Shown one piece after another: positions 46,871-55,831 of a stretch of DNA of 64,000 nucleotides. Numbering within the stretch: position 1 is the stretch's first letter; each line of letters starts with the position of its first letter. The notes below the pieces were generated by a model that was not told the origin of the DNA, made no database searches, and saw nothing but the letters and a program-made list of their open reading frames with translations. A program made the position numbers and the translations under genes. The DNA is from Kitasatospora paranensis (lineage in GTDB: Bacteria; Actinomycetota; Actinomycetes; Streptomycetales; Streptomycetaceae): assembly GCF_039544005.1 (NCBI RefSeq), contig NZ_BAABKV010000001.1, positions 5,704,001-5,768,000 of the forward strand, read 5' to 3'.

Positions 46871-48475
46871 ATGTCGACATCGCCGCCCGGCCCGAGGCCC
46901 GCGCCGGGCACCGCACCAGGCTCCGTCGGGTACGCGTTCCGGCCCCCGCAGCCGCCGCCCCCGCCGCTCTGGCTCCGGCTGACCGCACCCGCCCGCCCGG
47001 CGACGCCGCGGCTGCGGGTGGTCGCCGCCGCCCTCCTCTCCGGGGTCGCCGCAGCCGCCCTGCTGACCGACGGACTTGGCGTCAACGTCCTGCTCTGGGC
47101 CGCCGTCGGCACCCTCGCCGCCGCCCTGGCCGCGGTCGCCGCCGGCCGCCGGATCCGCCCGTGGACGGCCGCCTGGACAGCCGCCGCCCTCGTCCTGCTG
47201 CTCGTCCCGGCGCTGACCGAGGCCGGCTGGCCGGTGCTGCTCGCCCTGCTCGCCGCGACCGCGGCCGGCTCCCTCGCACTGCACGGCGGCCGCCGCTGGC
47301 CCGGCGTACTGCTCGGCTCGGTCGGCCTGTGGACGCACGTGATACCCGGCCTGGCCTGGTCGTTCGTCGCGGTGCGCACCCGGCGCCACCCGGCCCGCGA
47401 CCGGCTGGTGCCCGTCCTCAAGGCGGTCGGCGTCTCCGCCGTCCTGCTGCTGGTCTTCGGCGCGCTGTTCGCCAGCGCCGACGCCGCCGTCGCCCAGCTG
47501 CTCGGCGACCTGGCCCCCAGCGTCGACACCGCCGACCTGCCGATGCAGCTCCTGCTCTTCCTGGCCGGCCTGCTCATCACGGTGGGCGCCGCCCACACCG
47601 CGGCCGCACCCCGCCGCTTCGACCGCTACCCGGTGCGGCCCGGCAAGGAGCGCGGCCGGGTCGAGTGGGCCGTGCCGCTGGTCGCCCTCAACCTGCTCTT
47701 CGGCGCCTTCGCGGCGATCCAGGCGGTGGTCTTCGTCGGCGGCTACGAATCGGTCATGCGCAAGCCCGGCGTGATCCCCGCCGAGTACGCCCGGCAGGGC
47801 TTCTGGCAACTGCTGGTGGTCACCCTGCTGGTGCTCGTCCTGGTGGCCCTCGCCCGGCGCTGGGCGCCCCGCAGCACCCCGGGGGACAGGCTGCTCGCCA
47901 AGGGCCTGCTCGGCCTGCTGTGCACCCTCACCCTGGTCGTGGTCGCCTCGGCGCTCTACCGCATGCACCGCTACGTGGACGTGTTCGGCCTGACCCGGCT
48001 GCGGATCTCGGTGGCCGCCGTGGAGATCTGGCTCGGCGTCGTGCTGCTCCTGGTCGTCGTCGCCGTCGCGACCGCCTCCGCCCGCTGGCTGCCCCGGGCC
48101 GTGGTGCTCAGCGCCGTGGCCGCCACCGCCGCGTTCGGCCTGCTCAGCCCCGACGCCCTGATCGCCGAGCAGAACGTCCAGCGCTACCAGCACTCCCGGA
48201 CGATCGACATCGCCTACCTGCGCACGCTGTCCGCCGACGCGGCCCCCGCCCTCGACCGGCTGACCGGGGACAACCGGACCTGCGCCCTCGGGAACATCGC
48301 CGCCGACCTCGACTCCGCGCACCTGCCCTGGTACGCGACCAGCCTCGCCGAGGCCGACGCCCGTCGGATCCTGAGGGCGAGGCCGGTCGACCGGCCCGAG
48401 GCGGCCTGCGGCCGGATCGGCATCTTCGACCGGGGCGGCCCGCTGGACGACGGGTACCAGGACGAAGGCCGCTGA
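46871..48475 (+). CDS. DUF4173-type polytopic membrane protein
   Basis: A 534-residue membrane protein with a Pro-rich cytoplasmic N-terminus (1-45) and about 11-12 hydrophobic segments. The segment SVGLWTHVIPGLAWSFVAVR, VLLLVFGALFASADAAVAQLL and FGLTRLRISVAAVEIWLG are typical of the DUF4173/DUF4153 family. A soluble C-terminus of about 100 residues follows (LIAEQNVQRY, LDRLTGDNRTC). Function is unknown. ATG 46871 has AGGGGG upstream. A 23-bp hairpin closes the gene. Confidence 0.78.
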   Translation: MSTSPPGPRPAPGTAPGSVGYAFRPPQPPPPPLWLRLTAPARPATPRLRVVAAALLSGVAAAALLTDGLGVNVLLWAAVGTLAAALAAVAAGRRIRPWTAAWTAAALVLLLVPALTEAGWPVLLALLAATAAGSLALHGGRRWPGVLLGSVGLWTHVIPGLAWSFVAVRTRRHPARDRLVPVLKAVGVSAVLLLVFGALFASADAAVAQLLGDLAPSVDTADLPMQLLLFLAGLLITVGAAHTAAAPRRFDRYPVRPGKERGRVEWAVPLVALNLLFGAFAAIQAVVFVGGYESVMRKPGVIPAEYARQGFWQLLVVTLLVLVLVALARRWAPRSTPGDRLLAKGLLGLLCTLTLVVVASALYRMHRYVDVFGLTRLRISVAAVEIWLGVVLLLVVVAVATASARWLPRAVVLSAVAATAAFGLLSPDALIAEQNVQRYQHSRTIDIAYLRTLSADAAPALDRLTGDNRTCALGNIAADLDSAHLPWYATSLAEADARRILRARPVDRPEAACGRIGIFDRGGPLDDGYQDEGR

Positions 48476-48487
48476 GGGACACCGGAA

Positions 48488-48537
48488 CGCCGCGGCGGTG
48501 GTGACGGCCCGGACGGGCCGTCACCACCGCCGCGGCG
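48488..48537. terminator. Perfect 23-bp bidirectional hairpin DUF4173/MFS
   Basis: Bases 48488-48510 pair with 48515-48537 around a 4-base loop between the two convergent genes. Confidence 0.75.
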
Positions 48538-48555
48538 GGTGGACGTCGGGGGACG

Positions 48556-50103
48556 TCAGAGGGCGATGCCCGCGGCACCCTCGGCCGGCAGGTCGCTCGC
48601 CTTCGCCTTCACCACGAAGAGCGCGACGATCAGCGAGAGCAGCGCCATCCCGGTGCCCACGAGGAAGGCCTGCCCGATGCCGTGCGCCAGCGTGTCGGCG
48701 TACTGCGAACTGCCGGGCGGGAACTCGTGCGAGGCCTGGAACTGCTGGGCCTGGGCCGGGCTCGCGGACTTCAGGAAGCCCGGCACCAGTGCGGTGGCCC
48801 GGTCCTTGGCCGCGGAGGTGAACACGGTGGTGAGGATCGACAGGCCGACCGCACCGCCGATCTGCTGCATCGAGTTGAGCAGGCCGGAGGCGGCACCGGT
48901 CTCGTGGCCCGGCACCCCGGCCACCGAGATCAGCATGACCGGGACGAAGATCAGGCCCATCCCGAAGCCGAAGACCACCGTCGGGCCGAGGATGCCGTCC
49001 ACGTAGCCGCTGTCGGCCTTCAGCTGGGTCAGCCAGCCGAGGCCCGCGACGACCAGCGCGGCGCCGCCGGCCATGAACGCCTTCGGCCCGAGCCGGGCCT
49101 GGAAGGTCGAGGCGATCTGGGCGGCCACGATGATCGCGGCGCTGATCGGCAGGAAGGCCACGCCCGCCTTCAGCGGGCTGTAGCCGATCACCGTCTGGGC
49201 GAAGATCGTGATGTAGAAGAAGATCCCGAACATCGCCGCCGTCAGGCAGAGCATCATCACCAGGCCGCCGGTGCGGTTGCGGTCCCGGAACAGGTGCAGC
49301 GGCGTGATCGGCTGCGCCGTCCGGCGCTCGATCACCACGAAGGCCGCCAGCAGTACCACGCCGCCGGCGAAGGACGCCACCGTCGCGGGGTCGCTCCAGC
49401 CGTTCGAGGCGGCCCGGATGAAGCCGTAGACCAGCGCGCAGAGGCCGATCGTCGAGGTCAGTGCGCCGGGCAGGTCGAACCGGCCGGGGCGGCGCTCGGA
49501 CTCGTTGATGTACCGCGGGGCGGCGACGGCGATCGCCACCGCGATCGGCACGTTGACGAAGAACACCCAGCGCCAGTCGAGGTACTGGGTGAGCAGGCCG
49601 CCGGCCAGCAGGCCGATCGCCGCACCCGAGCCGGCCACGGCCGAGAAGACGCCGAAGGCGCGGTTGCGCTCGGGGCCCTCCTCGAAGTTGGTGGCGATCA
49701 GTGCGAACGCCGTCGGCGCGCAGACCGCGCCGCCGATGCCCTGGAGGGCCCGGGAGGCCAGCAGCATCGTCGAGTCCTGGGCGAAGCCGCCGAGCAGCGA
49801 GGCGAGGCCGAACAGCAGCGTGCCGGCGATGAAGACCCGGCGCCGGCCGAGGATGTCGCCGGCCCGGCCGCCCAGCAGGAGCAGCCCGCCGAAGACGAGG
49901 GTGTAGGCGTTGATGACCCACGAGAGCGTGGTGTCGGAGAAGCCGAGCGCGCCCTTGATGTGCGGCAGGGCGATGTTCACGATGGTCGCGTCGAGCACCA
50001 CCATCAGCTGGCTCGCGGCGATCACGGTCAGGGCGAGGCCCTTGCGCGAGCTGCCCGCGGCGCGGGGTGGATCGGATTTGCTGAGCGTGTCGGAGAGTGC
50101 CAC
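48556..50103 (-). CDS. MFS drug exporter, DHA2 (14-helix) family
   Basis: A 515-residue exporter. It has LDATIVNIALPHIKGAL (motif D1), GGRAGDILGRRRVF (motif A), GSGAAIGLLAGGLL (motif C) and RWVFFVNVP. Start GTG 50103 has AGGGGG 8 bases upstream; a longer frame to 50178 adds an Arg-rich stretch lacking a ribosome site. It is divergent from a TetR gene with shared operators between, the standard self-resistance arrangement. The ligand is unknown. Confidence 0.88.
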   Translation of the reverse strand: MALSDTLSKSDPPRAAGSSRKGLALTVIAASQLMVVLDATIVNIALPHIKGALGFSDTTLSWVINAYTLVFGGLLLLGGRAGDILGRRRVFIAGTLLFGLASLLGGFAQDSTMLLASRALQGIGGAVCAPTAFALIATNFEEGPERNRAFGVFSAVAGSGAAIGLLAGGLLTQYLDWRWVFFVNVPIAVAIAVAAPRYINESERRPGRFDLPGALTSTIGLCALVYGFIRAASNGWSDPATVASFAGGVVLLAAFVVIERRTAQPITPLHLFRDRNRTGGLVMMLCLTAAMFGIFFYITIFAQTVIGYSPLKAGVAFLPISAAIIVAAQIASTFQARLGPKAFMAGGAALVVAGLGWLTQLKADSGYVDGILGPTVVFGFGMGLIFVPVMLISVAGVPGHETGAASGLLNSMQQIGGAVGLSILTTVFTSAAKDRATALVPGFLKSASPAQAQQFQASHEFPPGSSQYADTLAHGIGQAFLVGTGMALLSLIVALFVVKAKASDLPAEGAAGIAL

Positions 50104-50213
50104 TGGTTTGCCCCCTGCTTGTCCCTGTGCTCCGGGTGATGCTCGGCGAGGCCTCTGGCGTGCGTGCTTCCGCGCCACGGTGCGGCTGGTGCCGGTTCCC
50201 GAGTGCTGTCAAG

Positions 50214-50227
50214 GAACGGATGCGTTC
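50214..50227. promoter_or_regulatory. TetR-type operator, copy 1
   Basis: GAACGGATGCGTTC is a perfect GAACG-N4-CGTTC dyad. The second copy lies 48 bases downstream. Confidence 0.65.
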
Positions 50228-50239
50228 ACTATCATGAGC

Positions 50240-50261
50240 ACGATATCCGGACGGATATTGT
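50240..50261. promoter_or_regulatory. Central palindrome between the operators
   Basis: Arms ACGATATCCG and CGGATATTGT form a 22-base palindrome with one mismatched pair plus the centre. It is flanked by TGCGTTCAC (50221-50229) and GTGAACGCA (50260-50268), a wider perfect 9-base inverted repeat. Confidence 0.6.
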
Positions 50262-50275
50262 GAACGCAAGCGTTC
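50262..50275. promoter_or_regulatory. TetR-type operator, copy 2
   Basis: GAACGCAAGCGTTC repeats the GAACG-N4-CGTTC dyad and ends 16 bases before the TetR start codon, a position fit for autorepression. Confidence 0.65.
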
Positions 50276-50291
50276 CCTAGGTTGGGTGACG

Positions 50292-50973
50292 ATGGATCAG
50301 ATGGTGCGGCGCCAGACGCCGGAGGGCCCGCCGCGCAGGGCGGGTGGGTCGGAGGCGGCCGGAAGGTCGGGCGGGTCGGGTGCGGTGGGCCGGCCTGGCG
50401 GGGCGCCCCGGCGCCGCGGCCGGGCGCTGGAGAACGCGATCTTCGATGCCACGCTCGACCTACTCATCTCCGGTGGCTTCGCCCGGTTGACCATGGAGGG
50501 CGTCGCCGGCGCCGCGCAGACCGGGAAGGCCGCGCTCTACCGGCGCTGGGCGTCCAAGGCCGATCTGGTGATCAGCGCCCTCGGGGCCACTCTGCCACCC
50601 CCACCGACATTCCCGATCTCGGCTCCGTGCGTGCGGAGTTGCTCCAGCTCATGGCCGGGTTCGGCGCCGTGATGAACTCCCGGGCCGGGGCCGCCATCCG
50701 GGTCGTGATGTCCGAGCTCGACCACGAACAGGCCCTGGTGTTCAAGGACTTCCTCGTCGCGCGGGTCGTCGCGCCGTCGAACGCCGCCATGATCCGGGTG
50801 CTCGCCCGGGGGAGCGGCGCGGCGACGTGCGCGCGGGGGCGGCCGTTCCGATCGTGGCCGACATCGCCCCCGCGATGCTGATGTACCACTCCAAGATCTG
50901 CGAGGGCCCGCTCGACGAGCGGTTCTGCCTGGACCTGGTCGACCAGGTGCTGGTCCCGCTGGTCCGGCCGTAG
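50292..50973 (+). CDS. TetR-family regulator (two frameshifts)
   Basis: A TetR repressor, divergent from the MFS gene. The first frame holds a Gly/Arg-rich leader and the HTH (NAIFDATLDLLISGGFARLTMEGVAGAAQTGKAALYRRWASKADLV). The next frame gives DIPDLGSVRAELLQLMAGFGAVM and FLVARVVAPSNAAMIRVLARG; the third gives VPIVADIAPAMLMYHSKICEG and RFCLDLVDQVLVPLVRP. One C is missing at 50598-50602 and one G at 50808-50812. The repaired protein has 227 residues, a normal TetR length. Confidence 0.83.
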
Positions 50974-51039
50974 GCCGTTCCCTCACGGCGCCCGACCGCA
51001 TGGGGCCACGCCGGGGCGGCCGTCCCGGGGTCAGTGGTC

Positions 51040-51087
51040 GGTGGTCCGTGGGCCGGGGCCGGTGGTCCGTGGGCCGGTGGTCCGTGG
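51040..51087. repeat. Short tandem repeat upstream of rnhB
   Basis: GGTGGTCCGTGGGCCGG occurs at 51040-51056 and 51061-51077, and the first 12 bases again at 51076-51087. This GT-rich block lies between the TetR gene and rnhB. Confidence 0.6.
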
Positions 51088-51166
51088 ATCGGTTGCGGGC
51101 CGGTTCGGCGGGGGCGCGGGGAGCCGTAGGCTGGTGGTGCCCGAGCGAGACGAATGGACCGACGCG

Positions 51167-51850
51167 ATGCCCTACGACCCCCCGACACACTCGGTCGAGC
51201 GTTCGCTCCGCCGGGCCGGAGCCGCCGTGGTGGCCGGGCTGGACGAGGTCGGCCGCGGCGCCTGGGCGGGCCCGGTGACCGTCGGGGCGGCGGTGACGGG
51301 CCTGCGCCGCGCTCCCGAGGGGCTCACCGACTCCAAGCTGCTGACCGTGAAGCGCCGCGAGGCGCTCGCCCCGCAGCTCGCCGACTGGGTCAGCGCCTAC
51401 GCCCTCGGCCACGCCACGCCGCTGGAGTGCGACGAACTCGGCATGACCGCCGCCCTGCGGCTCGCCGCCCAGCGGGCGCTCGCCGCCCTGCCGATCCGTC
51501 CGGACGCGGTCATCCTCGACGGCAAGCACGACTACCTGGGCGGGCCCTGGCAGGTACGCACGGTGATCAAGGGCGACCAGTCCTGTGTCTGCGTCTCGGC
51601 GGCGTCCGTCCTCGCCAAGGTGGAGCGCGACCGGATGATGGCGGAACTCGGCGCCGATCACCCCGCCTACGGGTTCGAGGACAACGCGGGCTATCCGTCG
51701 CCGGTCCACCGGGCGGCGCTGGAGGAGTTCGGCCCGACCGACGAGCACCGGCTGTCCTGGTCCTACCTCGACGCGCTCCCACAGTGGCGGCACCTGAAGC
51801 GGGGCCGGATCCCGGAGCCCGCGGACGAGCAGCTCTCGCTCGGATTCTGA
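51167..51850 (+). CDS. rnhB: Ribonuclease HII
   Basis: Removes ribonucleotides and RNA primers from DNA-RNA hybrids. The 227-residue protein has the catalytic DEDD set: GLDEVGRGAWAGPV (Asp, Glu), ILDGKHDYL (Asp) and the C-terminal Asp in a helix before GYPSPVHRAAL. ATG 51167 gives MPYDPPTHSVERSL, the usual streptomycete N-terminus. A TAGGCT box at 51127-51132 may be its -10. There is no ribosome site before the ATG. Confidence 0.93.
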   Translation: MPYDPPTHSVERSLRRAGAAVVAGLDEVGRGAWAGPVTVGAAVTGLRRAPEGLTDSKLLTVKRREALAPQLADWVSAYALGHATPLECDELGMTAALRLAAQRALAALPIRPDAVILDGKHDYLGGPWQVRTVIKGDQSCVCVSAASVLAKVERDRMMAELGADHPAYGFEDNAGYPSPVHRAALEEFGPTDEHRLSWSYLDALPQWRHLKRGRIPEPADEQLSLGF

Positions 51851-51949
51851 CGGTCCGTCTGCTTTTGCCGGTGTTCGCCGCCCCGCGCCGGGTGCCCAAA
51901 AGGTGGGGCGCCCGTGCGCATCCGACCGCCATTTGATAGATATCCGGGT

Positions 51950-52591
51950 ATGCCTGTCTTCCCCGAGGAGCCGGAGATTCACGAGAGTATCCCGGGCCCC
52001 GGCGTTCCCTTTCCCCACAAGTCGGACGCACTCGCCCCCCGTATGTCCTCCGCCAACCCCGCAGCGTCCGGCCTCGTGCCGGGCCCCCGTCCGGCGCCGC
52101 CCCGTCCGGCGCCGCGACCCGCGCCGCCGAGACCTGCTGCCTCGGCATCCCGACCCGGCCCCCGGTCCGGACCGGCGCAGAGCCCCGCCGGGCCCGTCGT
52201 CCAGCTCGTGCCGGCCTCCTCGCAGGAGGCCGTCGAGCGCGCGGACGAGACCGTCGACCGGCTGCTGGAGGCCGGCCGCGGCCCCGGCGACATCCTGGTC
52301 CTGACCGTCGGCGAGCCCCACCCGTGGCAGCAGCACGAGCTGTCGTTCGGCGAGGAGCGCTACTGGGCCCAGCTCGCCGCCGGGGACGACGTCTTCTACG
52401 CCGACGCCGCCGTCGGTCGCCCGCTGCGCCGCGAGGTCGTGGTGCTCGTGGTCAACGCAGGCGGGGGCAACCGCGCCCGGCAGGCCGCCGCCAAGGCGGC
52501 CGACAGGGCCGGCTCGCTGCTGGTGGTCTGCGGCGGCAATGACGCCGTCTCCCCGCTGTTCCCCGCCGCGGAGCGTCCCGTCCCGGCCTGA
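51950..52591 (+). CDS. Conserved actinobacterial protein of unknown function
   Basis: A 213-residue protein. Residues 1-95 are disordered and Pro/Ala/Arg-rich. The folded part, ETVDRLLEAGRGPGDILVLTVGEPHPWQQHELSFGEERYW and VVVLVVNAGGGNRARQAAAKAADRAGSLLVVCG, looks like a Rossmann-like domain and faintly like the C-terminal part of superfamily 1 helicases, without any Walker motif. ATG 51950 has no ribosome site; TAGATAT lies 6 bases upstream. It follows rnhB in the same direction, 99 bases later. Confidence 0.65.
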   Translation: MPVFPEEPEIHESIPGPGVPFPHKSDALAPRMSSANPAASGLVPGPRPAPPRPAPRPAPPRPAASASRPGPRSGPAQSPAGPVVQLVPASSQEAVERADETVDRLLEAGRGPGDILVLTVGEPHPWQQHELSFGEERYWAQLAAGDDVFYADAAVGRPLRREVVVLVVNAGGGNRARQAAAKAADRAGSLLVVCGGNDAVSPLFPAAERPVPA

Positions 52592-52693
52592 GCCGGACCT
52601 CCCGCACCGGCTCCGCCACCCCTCCGTGCCGGCCCCGCCCGGCGCGGACCTGCCTCCGGACCGACCGGACCGGCCGCGCGCCGCCGCCCGCTC

Positions 52694-53320
52694 TCAGCGG
52701 GCGGCCGCGCGCCGGGCCGCGTCCAGCGATGCCACGGGGGCGGGCCGGAGCGCCTGCAGGAGCTCCCGTTCGTCCCGTGGCGGCAGCTCGGTGACCGTGT
52801 GCACCGGGCCCTCCGTCCACGAACCCGAGTGCGGCGTGCGCCCCCGTCGGCCGTCCCCCAGGGAGTGCCAGCCGGCCGGCGTGAGGGTGATGTACGGACC
52901 GCAGCGCAGCCCGTGCAGCGCCGCGGCGTCGTGCAGGCCCCACATCCAGGCACCATCCTGCTCCGTCCACTCCGGCGTGCCCTCGCGGCAGCGCAGCAGG
53001 ACGGCCGTCCGCACCGGCTCCGCCAGCCGGAGGTCGTGCGGGATCACCTGCCGGAGGTGGGCGAGGATGCTGTTGCGGTACTGCCAGCCGTCCGTGACGT
53101 GCGGCCGGACCCCGAACGAGGCCGAGGCGACCAGTCGCTGCTCCGGGTCGAGCACGGCGACCACCGTGGTGCCGGGCTGCGGCAGGTGCCGCTGATGCAG
53201 CTCGCGGACGAAGTCGCGGGGCGCCCGCAGCAGCGGGACACCCGCCTCGCCCCAGCGTTCGGCGTCGATGCTCCGTCTGGTCCCGGAAGGGTCCTGACCG
53301 TGGTCGTTGCGGTTGATCAC
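52694..53320 (-). CDS. Conserved protein of unknown function next to recQ
   Basis: A 208-residue cytoplasmic protein. GTG 53320 follows a perfect AAGGAGG. Segments include FVRELHQRHLPQPGTTVVAVLDPEQRLVASASFG and LAEPVRTAVLLRCREGTPEWTEQDGAWMWGL; the last part ends in an Arg/Ala-rich helix. The beta-strand order VVAVLDPEQRLVASASF recalls JAB/RadC-like folds but no metal-binding HxH-D set is seen. It lies 261 bases after the recQ stop, on the same strand. Confidence 0.62.
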   Translation of the reverse strand: MINRNDHGQDPSGTRRSIDAERWGEAGVPLLRAPRDFVRELHQRHLPQPGTTVVAVLDPEQRLVASASFGVRPHVTDGWQYRNSILAHLRQVIPHDLRLAEPVRTAVLLRCREGTPEWTEQDGAWMWGLHDAAALHGLRCGPYITLTPAGWHSLGDGRRGRTPHSGSWTEGPVHTVTELPPRDERELLQALRPAPVASLDAARRAAAR

Positions 53321-53581
53321 GATCCTCCTTCCGGGCCGCCGACGCGCATGGCGGTGACGTGGGTACGCCGAACACCCGGTCGATCGACCAAGGCGGCGGG
53401 TACCGTCCAATTCTCCCGTCAATTCCGGTCGAGCGGCAATGACGAAAGTGCGCACGCCGCCCGATATCAGTGGACTGCCGGATATATTCCACCGGACGGC
53501 GGGGGCTATTCGGCTGACCGGCAGGTGACATCGGGGTGTCGGCCGATCGGACGGACGGTGCCCCGCCGGTGGGCGCGGCCG
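53321..53581. other. Intergenic region after recQ
   Basis: 261 bases, somewhat lower in GC near 53400-53500. I see no gene. The promoter of the 52694-53320 gene must lie here; no clear -35/-10 pair stands out. Confidence 0.35.
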
Positions 53582-55831
53582 TCAGGCCTGGAGGGCGAGC
53601 ACCAGCGGCAGCACCGGACCGGCACCGGCCTGCCGCAGCAGCCGTGCCGCCACCGTCACCGTCCAGCCCGAGTCGACCAGGTCGTCGACCAACAGCACCG
53701 GGCCCGGCGCCTCGGCCAGGGCGGCCCGCAGCGCGTCCGGGACGACCAGTGTCCCGGCGAGCGAGTGCAGCCGCTGTGCGCTGTTGCTGCGCGGGCCGTG
53801 CGGCGGGCGGCCCGTCGCGTACTCCAGCCGCCCCAGCAGGGGCAGCCGGCCGATGGCGGCGATCCGGCCGCCCAGGCTCTCCACCAGTGCGGGCCGGGTC
53901 GCCGACGCCATTGTGACCACGCCGACCGGCCGGTCCGGCCGGCTGCCGTCGGCGGCCTCCGGACCGGCCCAGCCGCCGGGGCCGCGGGCCCAGTCCGCCA
54001 CCACGCTCACCAGGGCGTCGACGACGTCCGCGGGCACGGGGCCGTCCGGGGCGGCCTCCGCGAGCAGCCCGCGCAGCCGGGTGCCCCAGCCGATGTCGGA
54101 CAGCCGGCCGAGCGCCCGGCCCGTCTCCGCCTGCTCACCTGCCGGGATCCGGCCCTTGAGCGGCACCCCGAGCGCCTCCATGCCGGTGGGCCAGAGCCGC
54201 CGCGGTTCGAAGGTCACCCCGGGGCGACCGAGCGCCGCGCGGGCCGCGGCCAGCGCATCCGGTGACACCTCGGCGCCGTGCCGCGCCCCCGCGCAGTTGT
54301 CGCAGCGCCCGCAGGGGGCCGCGTCGGGGTCGTCCAGCTGACGCCGCAGGAACTCCATCCGGCAGTCGGACGAGGACGCGTAGGCCCGCATCGCGTGCTG
54401 CTCGGCCTCCCGCGACGCGGCCACCTTCGCGTACCGCGGCCCGTCGTACGCCCAGGGCTGCCCGGTGGACTCCCAGCCGCCGCGCACCCGGCGCACCGCG
54501 CCGTCCACGTCGAGGACCTTCAGCATCGTCTCCAGCCGGGCCCGGCGCAGGTCCACCCGGGTCTCCAGGGCCGCCGTGGAGAGCGGCCGGCCGGCCTCGG
54601 CCAGTGCGTCCAGGGTGCGCCGGACCTGCTCCTCCGGCGGGAAGCCGAGCGAGGCGAAGTACCGCCAGATCGCCTCGTCCTCCCGGCCCGGCAGCAGCAG
54701 CACCTCCGCCCGGTCCACACCGCGCCCGGCCCGGCCGACCTGCTGGTAGTACGCGATCGGCGACCCGGGGGAGCCGAGGTGCACCACGAAGCCGAGGTCG
54801 GGCTTGTCGAAGCCCATGCCGAGGGCCGACGTGGCGACCAGCGCCTTGACCCGGTTGGCCAGCAGGTCGGCCTCGGCGGTGCGCCGTTCGGCGTCCTCGG
54901 TGCGGCCCGAGTAGGAGGCGACCGGGAACCCCCGGGAGCGCAGGAAGGCGGTGACCTCGTCGGCGGCGGCCACCGTCAGGGTGTAGACGATCCCGGAGCC
55001 CGGCAGCTCGGAGAGGTGGTCGGCCAGCCAGCCGAGCCGGTGCGCGGCGTCCGGCAGTGCGAGGACGGAGAGGCTCAGGCTCTCGCGGTCCAGCGGCCCG
55101 CGCAGGACGAGGGCGCGCCGGGCGTCGTCCGCCGCGGTGATCCCGGCCTGCGCGTCCCCGATCGGCGCTGCCCAGGCCTGCGCGTCCCCGCCCGGTGCGT
55201 TCCCGATCGGCACGGCCCCGCCAGGGACGGCACCGGTGCCGAGCTGCTCGGCGACGTCGGCGGTGACCCGGGCGTTGGCCGTCGCCGTGGTCGCCAGCAC
55301 CGGGACGCCGGGGGCGAGCTCCGCCAGCATGGTGCGCAGCCGCCGGTAGTCGGGCCGGAAGTCGTGGCCCCAGTCGGAGATGCAGTGGGCTTCGTCGACG
55401 ACCAGCAGGCCCGTGGACGCCGCCAGCTTGGGCAGCACGTTGTCCCGGAAGTCGGGGTTGTTCAGCCGCTCGGGGCTGACCAGCAGGATGTCGACCTCGC
55501 CTGCCGCCACCTCGGTCTGGATGGCCTCCCACTCCTCCGGGTTGGCGGAGTTGATCGTCCGGGCGTGGATGCCGGCCCGGGCCGCCGAGTCGACCTGGTT
55601 GCGCATCAGTGCGAGCAGCGGCGACACGATCACCGTCGGGCCCGCGCCGCGGGCGCGCAGCAGCGCGGTGGCGATGAAGTACACCGCCGACTTGCCCCAG
55701 CCGGTGCGCTGTACGACCAGGGCCCGGCGGCCGTCCACCACGAGCGCCTCGATCGCCAGCCACTGGTCCTCGCGGAGCACGGCCGAGGGCCCGGCCAGCT
55801 CGCGCAGCACCGCCTCCGCGCGCTCGCGCAC
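53582..55831 (-). CDS. recQ: RecQ-type DNA helicase with a C-terminal phosphoribosyltransferase-like domain
   Basis: A 749-residue superfamily 2 helicase. Motif 0 LREDQWLAIEAL, motif I RTGWGKS (Trp where RecQ usually has Gly), motif II VVDEAHCISDWGHDFRPDYRR, motif III TATA, motif VI YYQQVGRAGRG. The zinc-site cysteines are reduced to DCRMEFL, CGRCDNC. The last ~200 residues are not RecQ: VVTMASATRPALVESL and the final VLLVDDLVDSGWTVTVAARLL, a classic phosphoribosyltransferase PRPP loop (DDLVDSGWT). GTG 55831 is the first start in frame. If a G were missing at about 55879, the frame would extend to ATG 55919 with a natural-looking N-terminus. Confidence 0.88.
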   Translation of the reverse strand: MRERAEAVLRELAGPSAVLREDQWLAIEALVVDGRRALVVQRTGWGKSAVYFIATALLRARGAGPTVIVSPLLALMRNQVDSAARAGIHARTINSANPEEWEAIQTEVAAGEVDILLVSPERLNNPDFRDNVLPKLAASTGLLVVDEAHCISDWGHDFRPDYRRLRTMLAELAPGVPVLATTATANARVTADVAEQLGTGAVPGGAVPIGNAPGGDAQAWAAPIGDAQAGITAADDARRALVLRGPLDRESLSLSVLALPDAAHRLGWLADHLSELPGSGIVYTLTVAAADEVTAFLRSRGFPVASYSGRTEDAERRTAEADLLANRVKALVATSALGMGFDKPDLGFVVHLGSPGSPIAYYQQVGRAGRGVDRAEVLLLPGREDEAIWRYFASLGFPPEEQVRRTLDALAEAGRPLSTAALETRVDLRRARLETMLKVLDVDGAVRRVRGGWESTGQPWAYDGPRYAKVAASREAEQHAMRAYASSSDCRMEFLRRQLDDPDAAPCGRCDNCAGARHGAEVSPDALAAARAALGRPGVTFEPRRLWPTGMEALGVPLKGRIPAGEQAETGRALGRLSDIGWGTRLRGLLAEAAPDGPVPADVVDALVSVVADWARGPGGWAGPEAADGSRPDRPVGVVTMASATRPALVESLGGRIAAIGRLPLLGRLEYATGRPPHGPRSNSAQRLHSLAGTLVVPDALRAALAEAPGPVLLVDDLVDSGWTVTVAARLLRQAGAGPVLPLVLALQA

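Noticed and set aside
51040..51087. Iteron-like origin repeats
   Set aside because: Only three short GC-rich copies, no DnaA boxes and no rep gene nearby.
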